From assembly GCA_905250075.1 (NCBI GenBank), contig CAJNOP010000194.1:186001-250000 (forward strand): DNA of 64,000 bases, read 5' to 3'. The DNA is from Rotaria sp. Silwood1. Its lineage: Eukaryota > Rotifera > Eurotatoria > Philodinida > Philodinidae. Position numbers and translations under genes: made by a program. The notes beneath the pieces were generated by a model. The model saw only the letters and a list, made by a program, of their open reading frames with translations, did not search any database and was not told the origin of the DNA. Positions within the stretch are counted from its first letter, which is position 1; every line of letters starts with the position of its first letter. This document shows, in pieces, positions 22,681-34,721 of the stretch.

Positions 22681-25084
22681 ATCGTCCCCAACAAAGATCA
22701 ATTCCTCCAATAAAAGCAATACGTTGATCAATAACAACAATTTTTTCATGATGAGAAAAAAGCCATGATGATTCAATTCCTAGCAAAAACGTGTGATTTG
22801 GATGCCGAATCACTTTTATATTTCTTTTAGTTGGACTTTGAGCCATCAATTTTGATTCTGTATGATCACTATTTAAATCAACAAGTGGTGGATCGTTAAA
22901 TAGTAACACATAAACACGAATTCCTTCTTCCTATATATACATATATTTATATAATAAATAAAAGAAAGAATCTTGAAAATGTACAGCTCTTTTATTAAGT
23001 AGATTAACAAGTCGCATTGAATCATCATCACAAGGACGAATAAGCATTAATTCAGGTGAAATAAACCAACCAGCAATGAATATTTCTTCTCGTGCTGCTA
23101 ATATAGATTTAGCTACTGTTTCCATATATGATTGACCATTTATAAACTTATCTCAACAAAAAACAATAGTTTCTTATTATTTATGACGTTGTTGTTTCAT
23201 AGAATTCTTATGAGATATTTTCTTTAAGTATATATTTTATCATTTGACCTTCGAGAAATTTAAGAATTAAGAAGGTTTTGTTTTTGCTCGTATATTAAGA
23301 AAAATTTTCACGATCTGTAGAAGATAGAAGCTTTCATTCAATATATTTTAAAGTTTCTTTAAGATTGCTCTTCAATAAAAAATAATAGTTAAACTCGTTT
23401 CGTAAGAATATTGAATAGAAAATGCATTACAAACCAGTGAGCATATTGCTGTTGCCTTCTTAGTGCATATGACTGAAAAAGATTTCGTTCAGCAAACAAA
23501 GATCTACTTTTAACATCCGTCAAACGATCAAACCAAGTATTACGGTCATCTTCTTTTTCAAATTTAATAAACATAGAACGTTGTGAATTTTTAATTTTAA
23601 TTCCATTATTAGTTGTAGTTTTCCGATAACCTTGTTCAAAAGAAAAGGCACAATCGATAAGCAATGGAAATCCAATTAAAGCGGAATCAGAATTCATATA
23701 AACAAGATATGAGTCTTTAAGAACAAACCATCGTAGTGCATGATGACATCGAAGTTTATCACATATAAATGGAACTCGAAGAAATATTGAACAACCACGG
23801 ATGTCACTTATTGAATGTTTGGCAATAGCACCTTCGTTCAAACTAATACCCAAACCTTGTACAAATGATATTGAACTTACATCAAGAAACTCTCTCTATT
23901 TAATTAAATTAATCAAAATTTTATCTTATATAGATTTTAATGTATTTACCGTTGCCATATGTTCACGAAATTTTGGATGTTTTAATATTTTATTCAAATA
24001 ATTTTGTAATGTTTTCTATAAACGACAATAAATAAAGAAAAACAAGACAAGAAAAGAAAACAAAATTTTACACATCGCTCTTCAATTGTAAATTGAATTA
24101 AAAAAGAAAGTCGATCGCTACGAGTTGGAAAGCATGGTTGTTCATCTTGTTTCTTATTTAATGAAGAACTGTCATCATTATTTGCTTCTCTTTGTGATGA
24201 ATCACTTCTGGAAATCAAATATTTAATAAAAAAAGAAAACAACTAAATCAAATATATTTAACGCAATATTACTTGTTCAAGCTGCTTATAGATCACCCTG
24301 TTGCGCGTTCAACATAATGAACAAGAGCTTTATGGAGATCATGAAAATGTTTATAACGTTTATGTATGATCCATTCAAATTCAGGGCCATGACGAACTCT
24401 TATTGTATATCTTTAAAAAAAATATTTTATTTTATAATATAAATTATTTTTTAATACATTGATGAGAAAAATACTCACAGATACGGATGAAGAAAATCTG
24501 TAGCAGACTTATAGCCTCTTACTGCAGTTATGCTAATAACTTCAACTGATAAGCCATCAATAAATATTTTATTACATCTACGATAGACTTCTTCCAATGG
24601 ACGTTTTTCATCTATTATAAATCAAATTAATAAGAAAAAAAAATTAGATAGCTTGTATGGTTAATAAATACGCGAATAGAGTTGTAGAGATTCATCAATA
24701 AATTTATCATCTGGATAAGGTAAATATTCTGTATGTTTTTGACGAGCATTACCTAAAAACTAGATGGAGAATAAGAAATATTAAATTAAAATCTTCAAGA
24801 TTTCTTTTTTCAATAAGATAATTATATTAAAAATAAGATCAATCTATAAATGAATATTTGTCGAAATAGTATAAGTTTATATAATAAAGCTATTCACATA
24901 TTATTTACAAATAAATTAAGTTTTTTTCAACAACGAACTCAATAAAAACGATGCAAGTGAACATTATAGAAATAAATAAGACTGTATATTTACTTGGAGT
25001 CACAACCAATCGCGCCATATCAATTGTTGGTTTTACAAGATTATCAATACCAACTGATGGATCCATTTCAGTTACTATTTCCAT

Positions 25085-25970
25085 TCTATCCAAAAGAGTG
25101 AATAAAACAATCTTAGTTGTGAGTAGAGAGCATGGGATCTAACTATTCTCATATAAATTATCTCGAAATTGGAAAATCTAAAAGTCTAAACGAATTGTAC
25201 TTTTGAACCGCTATTTGGAAACGAATAAGACATCCTAAGAATGATTGTAAAAACTATATCTGATTTCATTTTAATTGTTCTTTTTCATATTCAAACAAAC
25301 ATTTTCGAGTTAATCCTTCTCAAGATCACGGTGACATAAAATATGAAACATAGAGATGTATGTCTCTAAAAAAAATAGAAAATAATAGAAATAAACTTAA
25401 AAAACCTCACGACGCAGTACTATAAAGGTGCTTTGTATCTCTAAAAAAGTAAATCTTACTTAGCACTACATAAGTTGTGTGCTTACAACCACATAAACAA
25501 ACTATCAATTATAGAAAAACAAGACATATTGATTGAAAGCAAAACTACTGTGTAACTGTTGTTGCTTTTTTTCGTTCTCTATTTTTTTCCTGTTCTATGT
25601 TATTTTTTGCTGTTCTTTGGCCTTGCCATATTTTGTCACGCTTACATTCGATCATTTGTTGTTGTTCAAACGATCGTACATATTGGCTTGAAAATGAAAA
25701 GCAGAACATAATTTTTTTTTTTCTTTTTTTTTGTCCTCTTTTATGAAGAGAAAATATTGAAATACGTTCTGTCGCTGATTAGTTCGACAGAAATTATATG
25801 GACAACAATTAATATTAATGCATTGTAAGGGTACAGAAAAAAATAGATTATTTGCCGAACATATGAAAAAATATTATTTTCTTCATCTCCAAATGAAATC
25901 CATATTTTAAGATGTTTTAATGATTAAGATCTTTTTTGATAACCAACTAGGAATATTGATTTAGGATTTT
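25085..25970. other. Upstream flank of the phospholipase D gene; no gene seen
   Basis: AT-rich sequence that presumably holds the promoter and 5' UTR. An in-frame TAG lies upstream of the first ATG. No coding exon was found. Confidence 0.4.
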
Positions 25971-25973
25971 TTT

Positions 25974-26300
25974 CCTAAAAACACAGTAAATCATACACTT
26001 TGTAATTTAAATACCATCTTCTACCATTCTAAAAATCTTTAGTATTAAAATCAAATGCGGTAGCTTAAGTAGTAGTATGGATTAGACATTCTGGTAACCA
26101 GAATTATTGCTTTGTTCTATTGAAAATGTTGAAAAAGTGTCTACCAATGGTTTTTTGTTTTCATTCTGTTAACCAGAATGTACTGATCCATACTACGACT
26201 TTAGGTACCATATTTGGTTTTAATATTAAATCTTTTTACAGTGGTAGAAGATGGTATTTTAATTTCAATATGTATAATTTACCGTATTTTTACAACCACT
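25974..26300. mobile_element. Palindromic MITE-like element, about 325 bp
   Basis: Inverted arms of about 150 bp are centred near 26125. ATACCATCTTCTACCATTCT at 26012 pairs with the block ending GTGGTAGAAGATGGTAT near 26252, and ATTCTGGTAACCAGAAT pairs with ATTCTGTTAACCAGAAT. The ends read AAAAACACAGTAAATCATACA and, on the other strand, AAAAATACGGTAAATTATACA. No transposase. Confidence 0.75.
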
Positions 26301-28322
26301 AGAGATTGATGAAGGATTTCAGACAATATTGTTAATGTAAGTAAATATTTTTTGATTGTTAGTTTTTATTTTGACATTTATTCTGTCTATGTTTTTTTGT
26401 TAGAATATATCTGATGGAGAGTCTTGTCAACTGAAACTTTGTTTTAGTCTTGGATCCTCAGCAGTCATAGATCTTAAGGGTTGTTTCATTGTATTTTATA
26501 AATTTGCATTCCCTTTATAAAAGAATAGGATCAAGTTATTTTTTTGAAAGTTAACGAAAAAGAATGATAAAATCAGATTCTGTTAAATCGATATCAATAT
26601 ATATTATTTTTGTAGAAAGTAAGTAGACAGATCTTCACAGGCAGACTTGGACGTCTTGAAGAAATAAGAACTTCTGCTACATGCAAACAATAGTTGAGTT
26701 CACGAAACGATAAGAAAAAAAAGGTTCGACTATTTTTTGAACGCTTTTTAATATAAGTTTTTCATTGAGTATCACTAGACACCTTTTACCATAAAGAAAA
26801 CAAATACGAAAGTTGACGTATTGTATACGTGCGAGTTCTTTTCAGAAATTATAATTTGCCATGAGTCTCTGACATTGGATTCATTTAATTAAATAAACGA
26901 TGAGAAACTTTGTTCAAATAAATGAGAAGATCTTTGAACAACTTTGATTAGGAAGCTAGTCTGATTTTGATTTATTAATCAACATTTCTTTAAAGTTCTA
27001 TATACATTTAAATAATCATTGAGCAAGTCTTAAAAAGGAAAATTTCTCTTAGAATAGGTTAATCAGAATTTATAAATACCATATATTACAATCTGCAATG
27101 AAGTCTTATTTCATCATTTGAATTTTGGAAAAATTTATCGATAATATTCATTCTGAAATCATGTCTTAGCAAAAAAAAATAGTATCTCCTATTTCTCTAT
27201 TATTCCGAGTTATATTGTTCTAAAATCGATTGGACTGAAAGTCAATTCACGAAAAAAACAAAAAAAAAGAACGTGAATATTATTCAATTGATGGAGTTCA
27301 AAAATATGATTAATAGTAATATGCTCTAAAGACAATACAAATCTCAAAAGAAAAAAAGATAATATCTGTTGAAGAATTTTAATTTTTAGTCGCACTGTTA
27401 AAAGTTAATGCTAAAAGAAATGTAATAACATGAAAATAAATTATATATTTAAGTGTTAGTAATACGAAGTCTTGAAGAACATTGTTAGTCTGATCATGTT
27501 ACTAAACTTAATGAGTTTCTATAATTTGCAAGAAAAAAAAGCATTTTTTTTTATAGCGAAGATGTGTTTCTTTTAGTCAAAGAACTTGATATTGGATATA
27601 AAGAAAAAGTCAAGTTTTTCTGATGAATGTTTAGTATCTCAATAATTTGATGTTGAATAACCACGTTCAAGATTAGATTTGGTATTTATAAAAAAAATTG
27701 CTTGATAAGTGAAAAGTGAAATTGTAATATTTTCTTTGATAAAGATAAAATCGAAGCTATATATATATGGCTTGATCAAGTTGATGATGTTGAACCGAAT
27801 CTTATTTTTTTTCTTGATCATTCGTCTGTATATACTTTATTTGAAATATTTATTTTTCATTTATTTACGATTCTATATAGTATAAATATTCAAGTAAATG
27901 ATATCAAAAATTAGCATACAGACCATCGTTTGACTCAAATGAAATTTAAACGATGATATTCACATAATGACACAAAAAGAAGTGGAAGAGTACATCATTT
28001 TTCCTATATACTATTTGTAAACGGATGAATCACCCTTAGTAAAATTGAGAAAATTGATATCAGTTCGAATTCGATACTTTCACGTCTCGCTTCAACAAGT
28101 ATTTTCTGGCTTCCGATTCGTGAGACTAAGATGTTCGAAAACTTAATTAATATGAATTTTCTTCTCCTTAGATTAAAGTACTTGTACAGATTGTATGATT
28201 TTGAAACAGAAACACATTTTATATTTACAGTCTTTGTGTTTACTATACAATCATAAAGCAAGACATAACTAGTACTCTCTCATAGACGTCTGTAAATTAA
28301 TCCAAAAAACAGATGTGTATTC
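26301..28322. other. About 2 kb without a recognisable gene
   Basis: AT-rich sequence. Several short open frames exist but have no conserved motif and no phase-matched splice partners. Confidence 0.4.
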
Positions 28323-28330
28323 GGTCGATT

Positions 28331-29205
28331 CAGAGTTGGAACTGGACAGGTTATTTCTGTCCGGTCCGGTCCGGCTAGTAACCGGCCGGACGAATTTTAC
28401 AGCCAAACTGGCAAAAATCCGGCGAAAATAACCGACCATAAAAGTATCTGTTCACATAAAATGTTGGCGAAGGAGAATTGAATATTCACATGCAGAAATC
28501 CGAATTAGGGGTGATCAATTTACATTTACGAAAAATTTATAAATCTAAAAATAAATTTTAAGAAAAATAAATTTTAAATAAATTTTAAAAAGTTTTATTT
28601 ATTTTGAATTTTTATTGATTTAAACTGGATTTAAATAAATTTAAATAATTTTAAAAAATTTAAATTTATATAAATCCAATTTAAAATTATAATAAATTAG
28701 CAGCAAATCGCCGCCCCTAATCCGAACTGGAAACTAAAAGTTGGGACTGAAACTCTCCCTTCATATTTTATAGCAAGGTGCATCGATTTTTTGAGCCTGA
28801 CATCAATATAAATTAGCTATTCAGATCAAATCTGTTTTTCATCTTAATTTCAAAAAAGAAAAAAAAGCAAGTTTATAACAAATCTAACACAAAAATGTAA
28901 ATATTTATTTTTCTTGACTCAGGCAGCTGCCTAAGTAGAACAAGAGAATAAATTATCTGATCATGGTTAAATTGAGCGATACACGAGAAAGAAATCGATA
29001 GAGATATAAAGAGAACAATCAATCGTTTATAGTCAAGTCGAAGATAAGATATCTATTGAGTCTTTCGCAAACACATTCTTCTGACTTGAAAATATCATAG
29101 AAAAACCGTTTTCAGTAGAGAAAATTCTTGGGTGCAAACAATAATTTTGTAATGATGAACTGGCAAAAAATCCGGTCCTGTACGGGCGGACCGCTTCCAA
29201 CTCTG
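28331..29205. mobile_element. Non-autonomous hAT-like element, about 875 bp
   Basis: The left end is CAGAGTTGGAACTGGACAGG and the right end, read on the minus strand, is CAGAGTTGGAAGCGGTCCGC. CAGAG-type ends are typical of hAT transposons. The flanking octamers GGTCGATT and TATCGATC share TCGAT in register, fitting an eroded 8-bp duplication. GGTCCGGTCCGGC and GGCCGG motifs lie just inside. A lone copy of the right terminus (CCGCTTCCAACTCTG) occurs near 42780. No transposase. Confidence 0.6.
28499..28726. mobile_element. Smaller inverted-repeat element nested in the hAT-like element
   Basis: TCCGAATTAGGGGTG at the left and the near-complement CGCCCCTAATCCGA at the right enclose an AT-rich core of TTTAAATAAATTTTAAA-type sequence. 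Confidence 0.5.
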
Positions 29206-29213
29206 TATCGATC

Positions 29214-29998
29214 TAAGAAAGCGAAATCTATAAATTATGTTTATTATCCAGATTTTATTTTGAATGAAGGAAACGTCAAACTGAAAATCGATTTTAATTT
29301 GTAATCATAACAGAGATCTCAACATCTCGAATTAGGTTTCCACAAGCATCGGACGATGTATTGTTCTTAAGGGTATCATGCCACAAAAGATGGAGTTGGA
29401 GAATGAACTATGAGTGAAGAAAAAAATTTCGAATAATCATAATAAGGTACTTCGCATTACATTAATGAAATGATTGATAGAGAGTACAATAAAAAAAAGT
29501 ATCCATTAATTCAGTGATTTCAGTGAAAAATGTAACCTTCTTTTCACGATTGAAATACGTTTAAAATGTAAGTTTAACAAAGTCTCAAGAGTTATTTTAT
29601 GTTAATCTCACTTTTATGGGGAGAAAATGTACGTGACACTTCGTTCAATTCACATATTAAGCGTCTTTTAACGGTAAACAAGGTAAATTCTTTCTTTATT
29701 GAAATCGTTAAGTTTATAAAAATTGTGCTCTAAGTTATTCGTATAAAGACAGTGTTGATAAGCATTTGTAGAGACCTCATCAATGTCTTTTCTTAAAAAG
29801 ATTTTTTCATTTGTTTCAAACAACAAATGACAAAAAGAGATATTTGGTTATTGCATATTTCTCGAAAAATTTAGATCAATTATTTGTACACAATAATATC
29901 TATCATTTTTATTCATCCATCGCTCTCATAGATATTATCTTCAAATACACAAGGTAAGTTGATTTATAAATCAATGATGTTTAGGCAAACTTGAAGTG
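29214..29998. other. No gene seen
   Basis: AT-rich sequence without exon signals. Confidence 0.4.
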
Positions 29999-30151
29999 AG
30001 GGCGGTGTGGGTGTGGGTGTGAGTGTGGATGGGTGAGTGGTATGTGTGTGGGTGTACAGGAAAGGAACAAACCAACAACAACACCCAAACCCATACCAGT
30101 ACCCATCCACACCCACGCACATCCATGCACACCCATCCACACCCACACCCT
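29999..30151. repeat. Telomere-like hairpin with symmetric flanks
   Basis: GGTGTGGGTGTGGGTGTGAG units are opposed by CACACCCATCCACACCCACACCCT. Outside the arrays, TTGAAGT on the left (29990-29996) is matched by ACTTCAA on the right (30153-30159), so the inverted symmetry extends beyond the TGTGGG repeat. Confidence 0.8.
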
Positions 30152-30372
30152 ACTTCAAAAAGTCTGATAGCTGTTTTGTTGAGAGTTTTGTTTCTAAACT
30201 AAGACTCTCATAGAAGTATCTCTATTTTGATGTTCGATCGATATGCAACAAAATTTAGGTATCAAACTTAGCTGATGATGACTCTCAAGCAAGATCGAAA
30301 CCGGTCGTAAGTATCCTCTGTGTGTCTAAATAAAATTTCGAGCTTCTTTACACACGCAAATTCGAAGTAAAA

Positions 30373-30480
30373 TGGGTGCGGGATGGGCGTGGGGTGGGTG
30401 TGGGTGTCGGTGTGGGTGTGGGGTGTGGGTGTGAGATCTTAATATGTATACCCATGCCCACACACCCACACCCACGCCCT
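30373..30480. repeat. Telomere-like hairpin with symmetric flanks
   Basis: GGGTGCGGGATGGGCGTGGG and further units are opposed by CACACACCCACACCCACGCCCT. The flanks ATTCGAAGTA (left) and TACTACGAAT (right) are also inverted copies apart from one base. Confidence 0.8.
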
Positions 30481-30977
30481 ACTACGAATATAACACTAAT
30501 ATACAGTACGAACCAATTAACCAGCATTTTTCAAATATCATAAGATTAATCGAACTGTGCTGCAATACATTTCTAAATTTCCTTTCAAATCTTTTTTAAT
30601 TTGTTCCTATTTTAAAATCTTCTTCTCTCAACAAAATCATCGAGTAAAGTTCATTTTGACCGAGTATTTCAGTAGCGACACGTTGTACCATTGAGAAACT
30701 TTTATCATGATTATTTCGGCAAGGAAATTTTGTTTTTAATTCAAATGAATGTTACTTGAAATTATCATTATTATCTTAGATACTATTATTGCTACGAGCA
30801 CAGATCCTCGAGTAACTAACATATAAGACCAAGGCCTGCAAGCATTTCTCACCTAAACAGATCTTTGAATTTTGCTTTTCCGTGGTTTTTACGAGTAGTC
30901 GAATCCTCAAAGCTTAATCTAGTAATTCAGATTACTGCTAACAATAAGTGGAAACTGTAACATAAAAGGTTTTGCTA
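30481..30977. other. No gene seen
   Basis: AT-rich spacer between hairpin copies. Confidence 0.4.
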
Positions 30978-31070
30978 TGGTGTGCGTGTTCGTTTGGGGG
31001 TGGTTGATTATAGGTGTGGGCGTGAGTATGGTACAGATCTTGCCCAAAATCAAACTCACACCCACACCCA
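30978..31070. repeat. Telomere-like hairpin
   Basis: GGTGTGCGTGTTCG and GGTGTGGGCGTGAG units are opposed by CTCACACCCACACCCA. Confidence 0.7.
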
Positions 31071-31603
31071 TTCAGTGTCGAAGCACCTGCAACATTGCCT
31101 AGACGAAAAATGCCATCAGGAATCCAAAATATAAGAACACAGATGTCTTATGATAAGAATAGGGTGTCGAAGCTTCGTGATCCACTTTCTATTTTCAGCC
31201 AGAACCCACCATAAATAGCTGCTGAATATAGATCCAATATTCGTGTCTCCAAGCATTGGACAGTTTTGGACTTTTCCGCCGGGAACTGGTCGTATATTAT
31301 TCATTTTGTAATAACAGGTCAAAATGATTAATGAATAGGGATAGAACGTGTTTTCTTTATTTCACTATTACTAGTCTCTTGATACAGCGACATAATTGTC
31401 AGATCAAGATATTAATTGCTAGAAATCATCTTCGAGAATAGCTCATCTCGATATTCTTAATCGCTGTCGAATGTTGGGGCTCTCGACTTGGGAAGTTAGC
31501 ACAGAGAATTGTTAGCACGAACTTGAATGAAGAGATCAGGGTTGCTGACAATTGAGAACAATCTGAAAAAGCTAGAAACTATCTTTGATATGGAAAGGGC
31601 GTA

Positions 31604-31675
31604 AGGTATGGCTGTGGATGTGGATGATAGATTTAAAGCGGAGTGTTACTCACAGTCCAAATCCACATCCGTGAG
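31604..31675. repeat. Degenerate telomere-like hairpin
   Basis: GGCTGTGGATGTGGAT is opposed by ATCCACATCC and ACTCACAGTCC. Confidence 0.55.
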
Positions 31676-33308
31676 AAAAACAAACTGGAATATACATATC
31701 TCTACTCGGTTGGTAATCGGCTGATGAAGATTTCAGCGAACAAAATCAACACAGAAAGCAAGAGTTTTCCTATCGATCAAGCGAAGAAATTAATTTCAAC
31801 TTCTCTTTTGGTCTTTTATAATTACATTCACATTCCAGGATTATTTCAAAAATGTTAGTCTATGTGAATTTAGTTTTAGATTGAAAACAATAGGCAATAA
31901 CCTGGCCAACAAAGAAGTGTGTGTTGATGGGCCGATCTAAGTAATCTTTGTCTTCATCGACAGCCATACCTTCGTATTTTGTTAATTTTCTTTTAGAACT
32001 TTGTAAGGCAGCTACTTCTTTAGTGCGTCAGAAAATGATGCAATTGTAGAGATCTTTAAGTTTTCGGTTTAAAAACGGGTAAATCATCACTTTTATTCGT
32101 TAGACGAAAGATAGTAATGTGGCTCGCCTGTTGAAATTTGATAAATACATCGTAATACTCGCATATTATCTCCCGTGTCAGCTAGTCGGATTGATAACAA
32201 TAAGTTAATATTTTTACTATAATTGATATTTTCGTAGAAACCTCCTCAAGTAGTGCGCATTAAAATAAAAACAATGCTGATACAATATTTACAGCTATTA
32301 CGTCACCTAGGAGTAATGTATAGATGTTTTTTGCTGAGTCATTTGCAAAAGTGACTCAACTTACATATAGATATTGCAGAAGACAAGTGTTTTTTCTTGT
32401 TCTTTTTCTGTTCTGTCTATGCGCATTTCAACATACTTGTTATGTGTACATGTAATTACCAACCAAAATTGAGTCAGCCACACAATGCCGTATATATTTC
32501 TAACGGCATGGTTGATCAAACATTAGACACTTTAAAATTAAGACGTATCTGTAAGTATAGAAATAAATATGAATAGTTTCAACACTCATTCATACTCTCA
32601 TTTCTGTTTGACTTCGAAGTTTTCTTCAAACTAGTTGTGAAGAAACAAATAATATCGTCGAAATAACATTTTATCTTGTTTGAATCAGAAAATAGTATTG
32701 TTTTTACGAATGGACAATGCACATTCTAACGAGGTCAATAGTGAGAAATTAATGTCTATTTCAAAGTAGGCCTCGGCGATATCACTAATAGTTCAAAAAG
32801 GTTTATCAAAATGTTCGGCTTAGTTCAAGATATCAAAATTTTCATTGTATTCTCTGAAAAAGTTTTCTAGCATATCTTCGACTTGAAAGAAAGTTAGAAT
32901 TATTCGTAGACTTCAACAAAAATGAAAGATAACAATCATCACCTATAGAAAAGTCAATGTTGAGTTATATTATAAAAGAGATATCTTGAGTTGCCGCTTA
33001 AAAATGTCTTTTCCTCTTAAACAATACTTGGTTTACTTCAAACCATCTATTCTGCAGATAGAAATAAGTCATAACTTTTTGTTCATATAAAAAAACATGT
33101 TTGCATGCTTTTATTTCTGAGTACACTTATTGACTACAACAAAATCGTTTTATTGAAATTCTCTGATTTTCATTCGTAATAGGTTTATTACTGGTATTCA
33201 GTGCTCTACATAAATACTAGACTGATTTGTCATTAATATTCAGTGTATTTCCTATTTTTTCTATCCAAAGTTTCTTATTTGATGCAGACTAACCGGCAAG
33301 TATTTCAA
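31676..33308. other. Upstream region of the TBP gene
   Basis: No complete coding exon seen. A good 3' splice site (TGATGCAG at about 33279-33286) lies just upstream of the chosen start codon, so a 5' untranslated exon probably lies within this stretch. Confidence 0.4.
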
Positions 33309-34721
33309 ATGTCATTTTCACCCTCGTTACCAAGTCCAGTAAGCGAAGCTTCACAGGCAGAAGCAAATACGAGGACAAGAAATGATTCCAGACAAGAACA
33401 AGAAGAAAATGATCATTACCAATCAGCATCATCAGAAATAATTGCAACATGCATAGAGCCAACCTTTTCAGTCAGTTCAAGCAATCAACAACAGCTACAC
33501 GTACCATTTCAAGTTCGTATGACACCACCTATTGTCAATATGTTTTGTTTGCAACCTATCCTACAGTAAGTGTTGATTGAAAAAGGAAATTGTTTTCTCT
33601 CTGGATACATGTATCAACGATTTGTAGCGTTTTTTTTACATTAAATATTCGAAAGTTAACGACAAAATAATTTTTGAAACTAAATCCATCAAAGATGCTT
33701 TCACTTTTGAATTAGAAAATTATAATGACAAATCTCCCATGAAATAGAGAAAATTTTATTTTTGAAAAATGATTTGAAATCTCCGATCTCGCTTGTATAG
33801 AATAAGACTCATGAGAAGGATGTTGAAAACGAAAAATTGATTTTTTTTTCTACCTGAAATGTTATAATGAGATAAGCAGTGATCGAACTTGATTCATAGA
33901 TAAATCAAATTGAGCTACTTATCGGTTTGAAACATAAACTAAACATAAGGGTAATACCTACTCGAATCTTTTGTGAATTATTTTCAAGAAATGTTATATC
34001 AACGGTGGATCTGAATTGTCCATTGGACTTGAAACGGATTTCCTTACAAGTTCGTAATGCCGAATATAATCCAAAACGATTTGCTGCTGTTATTATGCGT
34101 ATTCGAAGACCACGCACCACTGCCTTAATCTTTGCTTCGGGTAAAATGGTGTGTACAGGTGCTAAAAGGTATTGAAAAAAATTTTCTATTTTCTGTTTAC
34201 ATGCTTAATTTCGAACATTTTTAGCGAAGAAGATTCATTAGAAGCAGCCAGACGTTATGCGCGAGTGATTCAAAAACTTGCTTTTCCAGTATGATAAAAT
34301 ATTTTAAACTAACTTTTGTATATTCAAATATCTTCAAGGTTAAATTTCGTGATTTCAAAATTCAAAATATGGTTGGAAGTATTGATGTCAAATTTCCCAT
34401 TCGATTCGAGAAGATTATACTTGAGCATTATCAATACTGCAGGTAAAAGATGAATTCAATTGACAGTGATTCATGACGAATATTTATCTTTTTTTAGTTA
34501 CGAACCTGAAATATTTCCTGGTCTAATTTATCGAATAGTTAAACCAAAAGTTGCTCTACTTATTTTCGTATCGGGCAAAATAGTCCTAACTGGTAATTCA
34601 ACTTAAAACTCTTCTATTGAAGTCAAACTCTTGATCGATTATTTTAGGCGCAAAAGTTCGTCGAGATATGCATGAAGCATTTGAAAAGATTTATCCAATT
34701 CTTAAACAATGTCGAAAATGA
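33309..34721 (+). CDS. TBP: TATA-box-binding protein, six exons
   Basis: Exons 33309-33565, 33989-34168, 34225-34288, 34339-34442, 34498-34592 and 34648-34721 join in phase to give 257 residues. The N-terminal 80 or so are a Ser/Gln/Glu-rich tail. The C-terminal 180 form the two-repeat saddle that binds and bends TATA DNA in transcription initiation by all three nuclear RNA polymerases. Hallmarks are [66 protein letters not shown] and [17 protein letters not shown]. All four intercalating Phe (in KRFAA, LIFAS, EIFPG, LIFVS) are kept. The start is the ATG after a probable 5' UTR intron; an upstream in-frame ATG lies before that acceptor. Close similarity to animal TBP favours TBP over the divergent TRF types, but a paralogue is possible. 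Confidence 0.92.

Larger units (their letters stand above)
20390..22691. repeat. 11-bp target duplication ATCGTCCCCAA flanking the MULE
   Basis: ATCGTCCCCAA at 20390-20400 and 22681-22691. It is one copy in the reconstructed phospholipase D exon, where it encodes part of WGRW on the minus strand. Confidence 0.88.
15749..25084 (-). pseudogene. PLD1: Phospholipase D1/2-type gene, 21 exons, exon 9 split by transposons
   Basis: Hydrolyses phosphatidylcholine to phosphatidic acid at membranes. Exons on the minus strand: 25084-24994, 24752-24672, 24611-24479, 24410-24297, 24207-24072, 24015-23950, 23895-23431, 23146-22985, exon 9 (22930-22681 plus 19969-19951), 19852-19708, 19248-19158, 19107-19057, 19001-18889, 18829-18637, 18580-18462, 18378-18133, 18077-17843, 16531-16461, 16400-16183, 16131-15921, 15859-15749. 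All joins are GT-AG with matching phase. Without the inserts the frame is 1106 residues (human PLD1 1074). Order: PX domain (about 50-140), PH domain (about 225-340), HKD1 (H477, K479, D484) followed by GGIDLCWGRWD, HKD2 (H935, K937, D942) in [10 protein letters not shown] then GSANINDRS. The inserts cut within GRWD, about 13 residues after HKD1, and bring stops. No other break was seen, so the damage is recent. The start is the first ATG after an upstream stop. Confidence 0.9.

Noticed and set aside
22367..22768. 133-codon + strand frame past the transposase stop
   Set aside because: It lies in the right terminal repeat array of the MULE and continues into the phospholipase D exon on the opposite strand.
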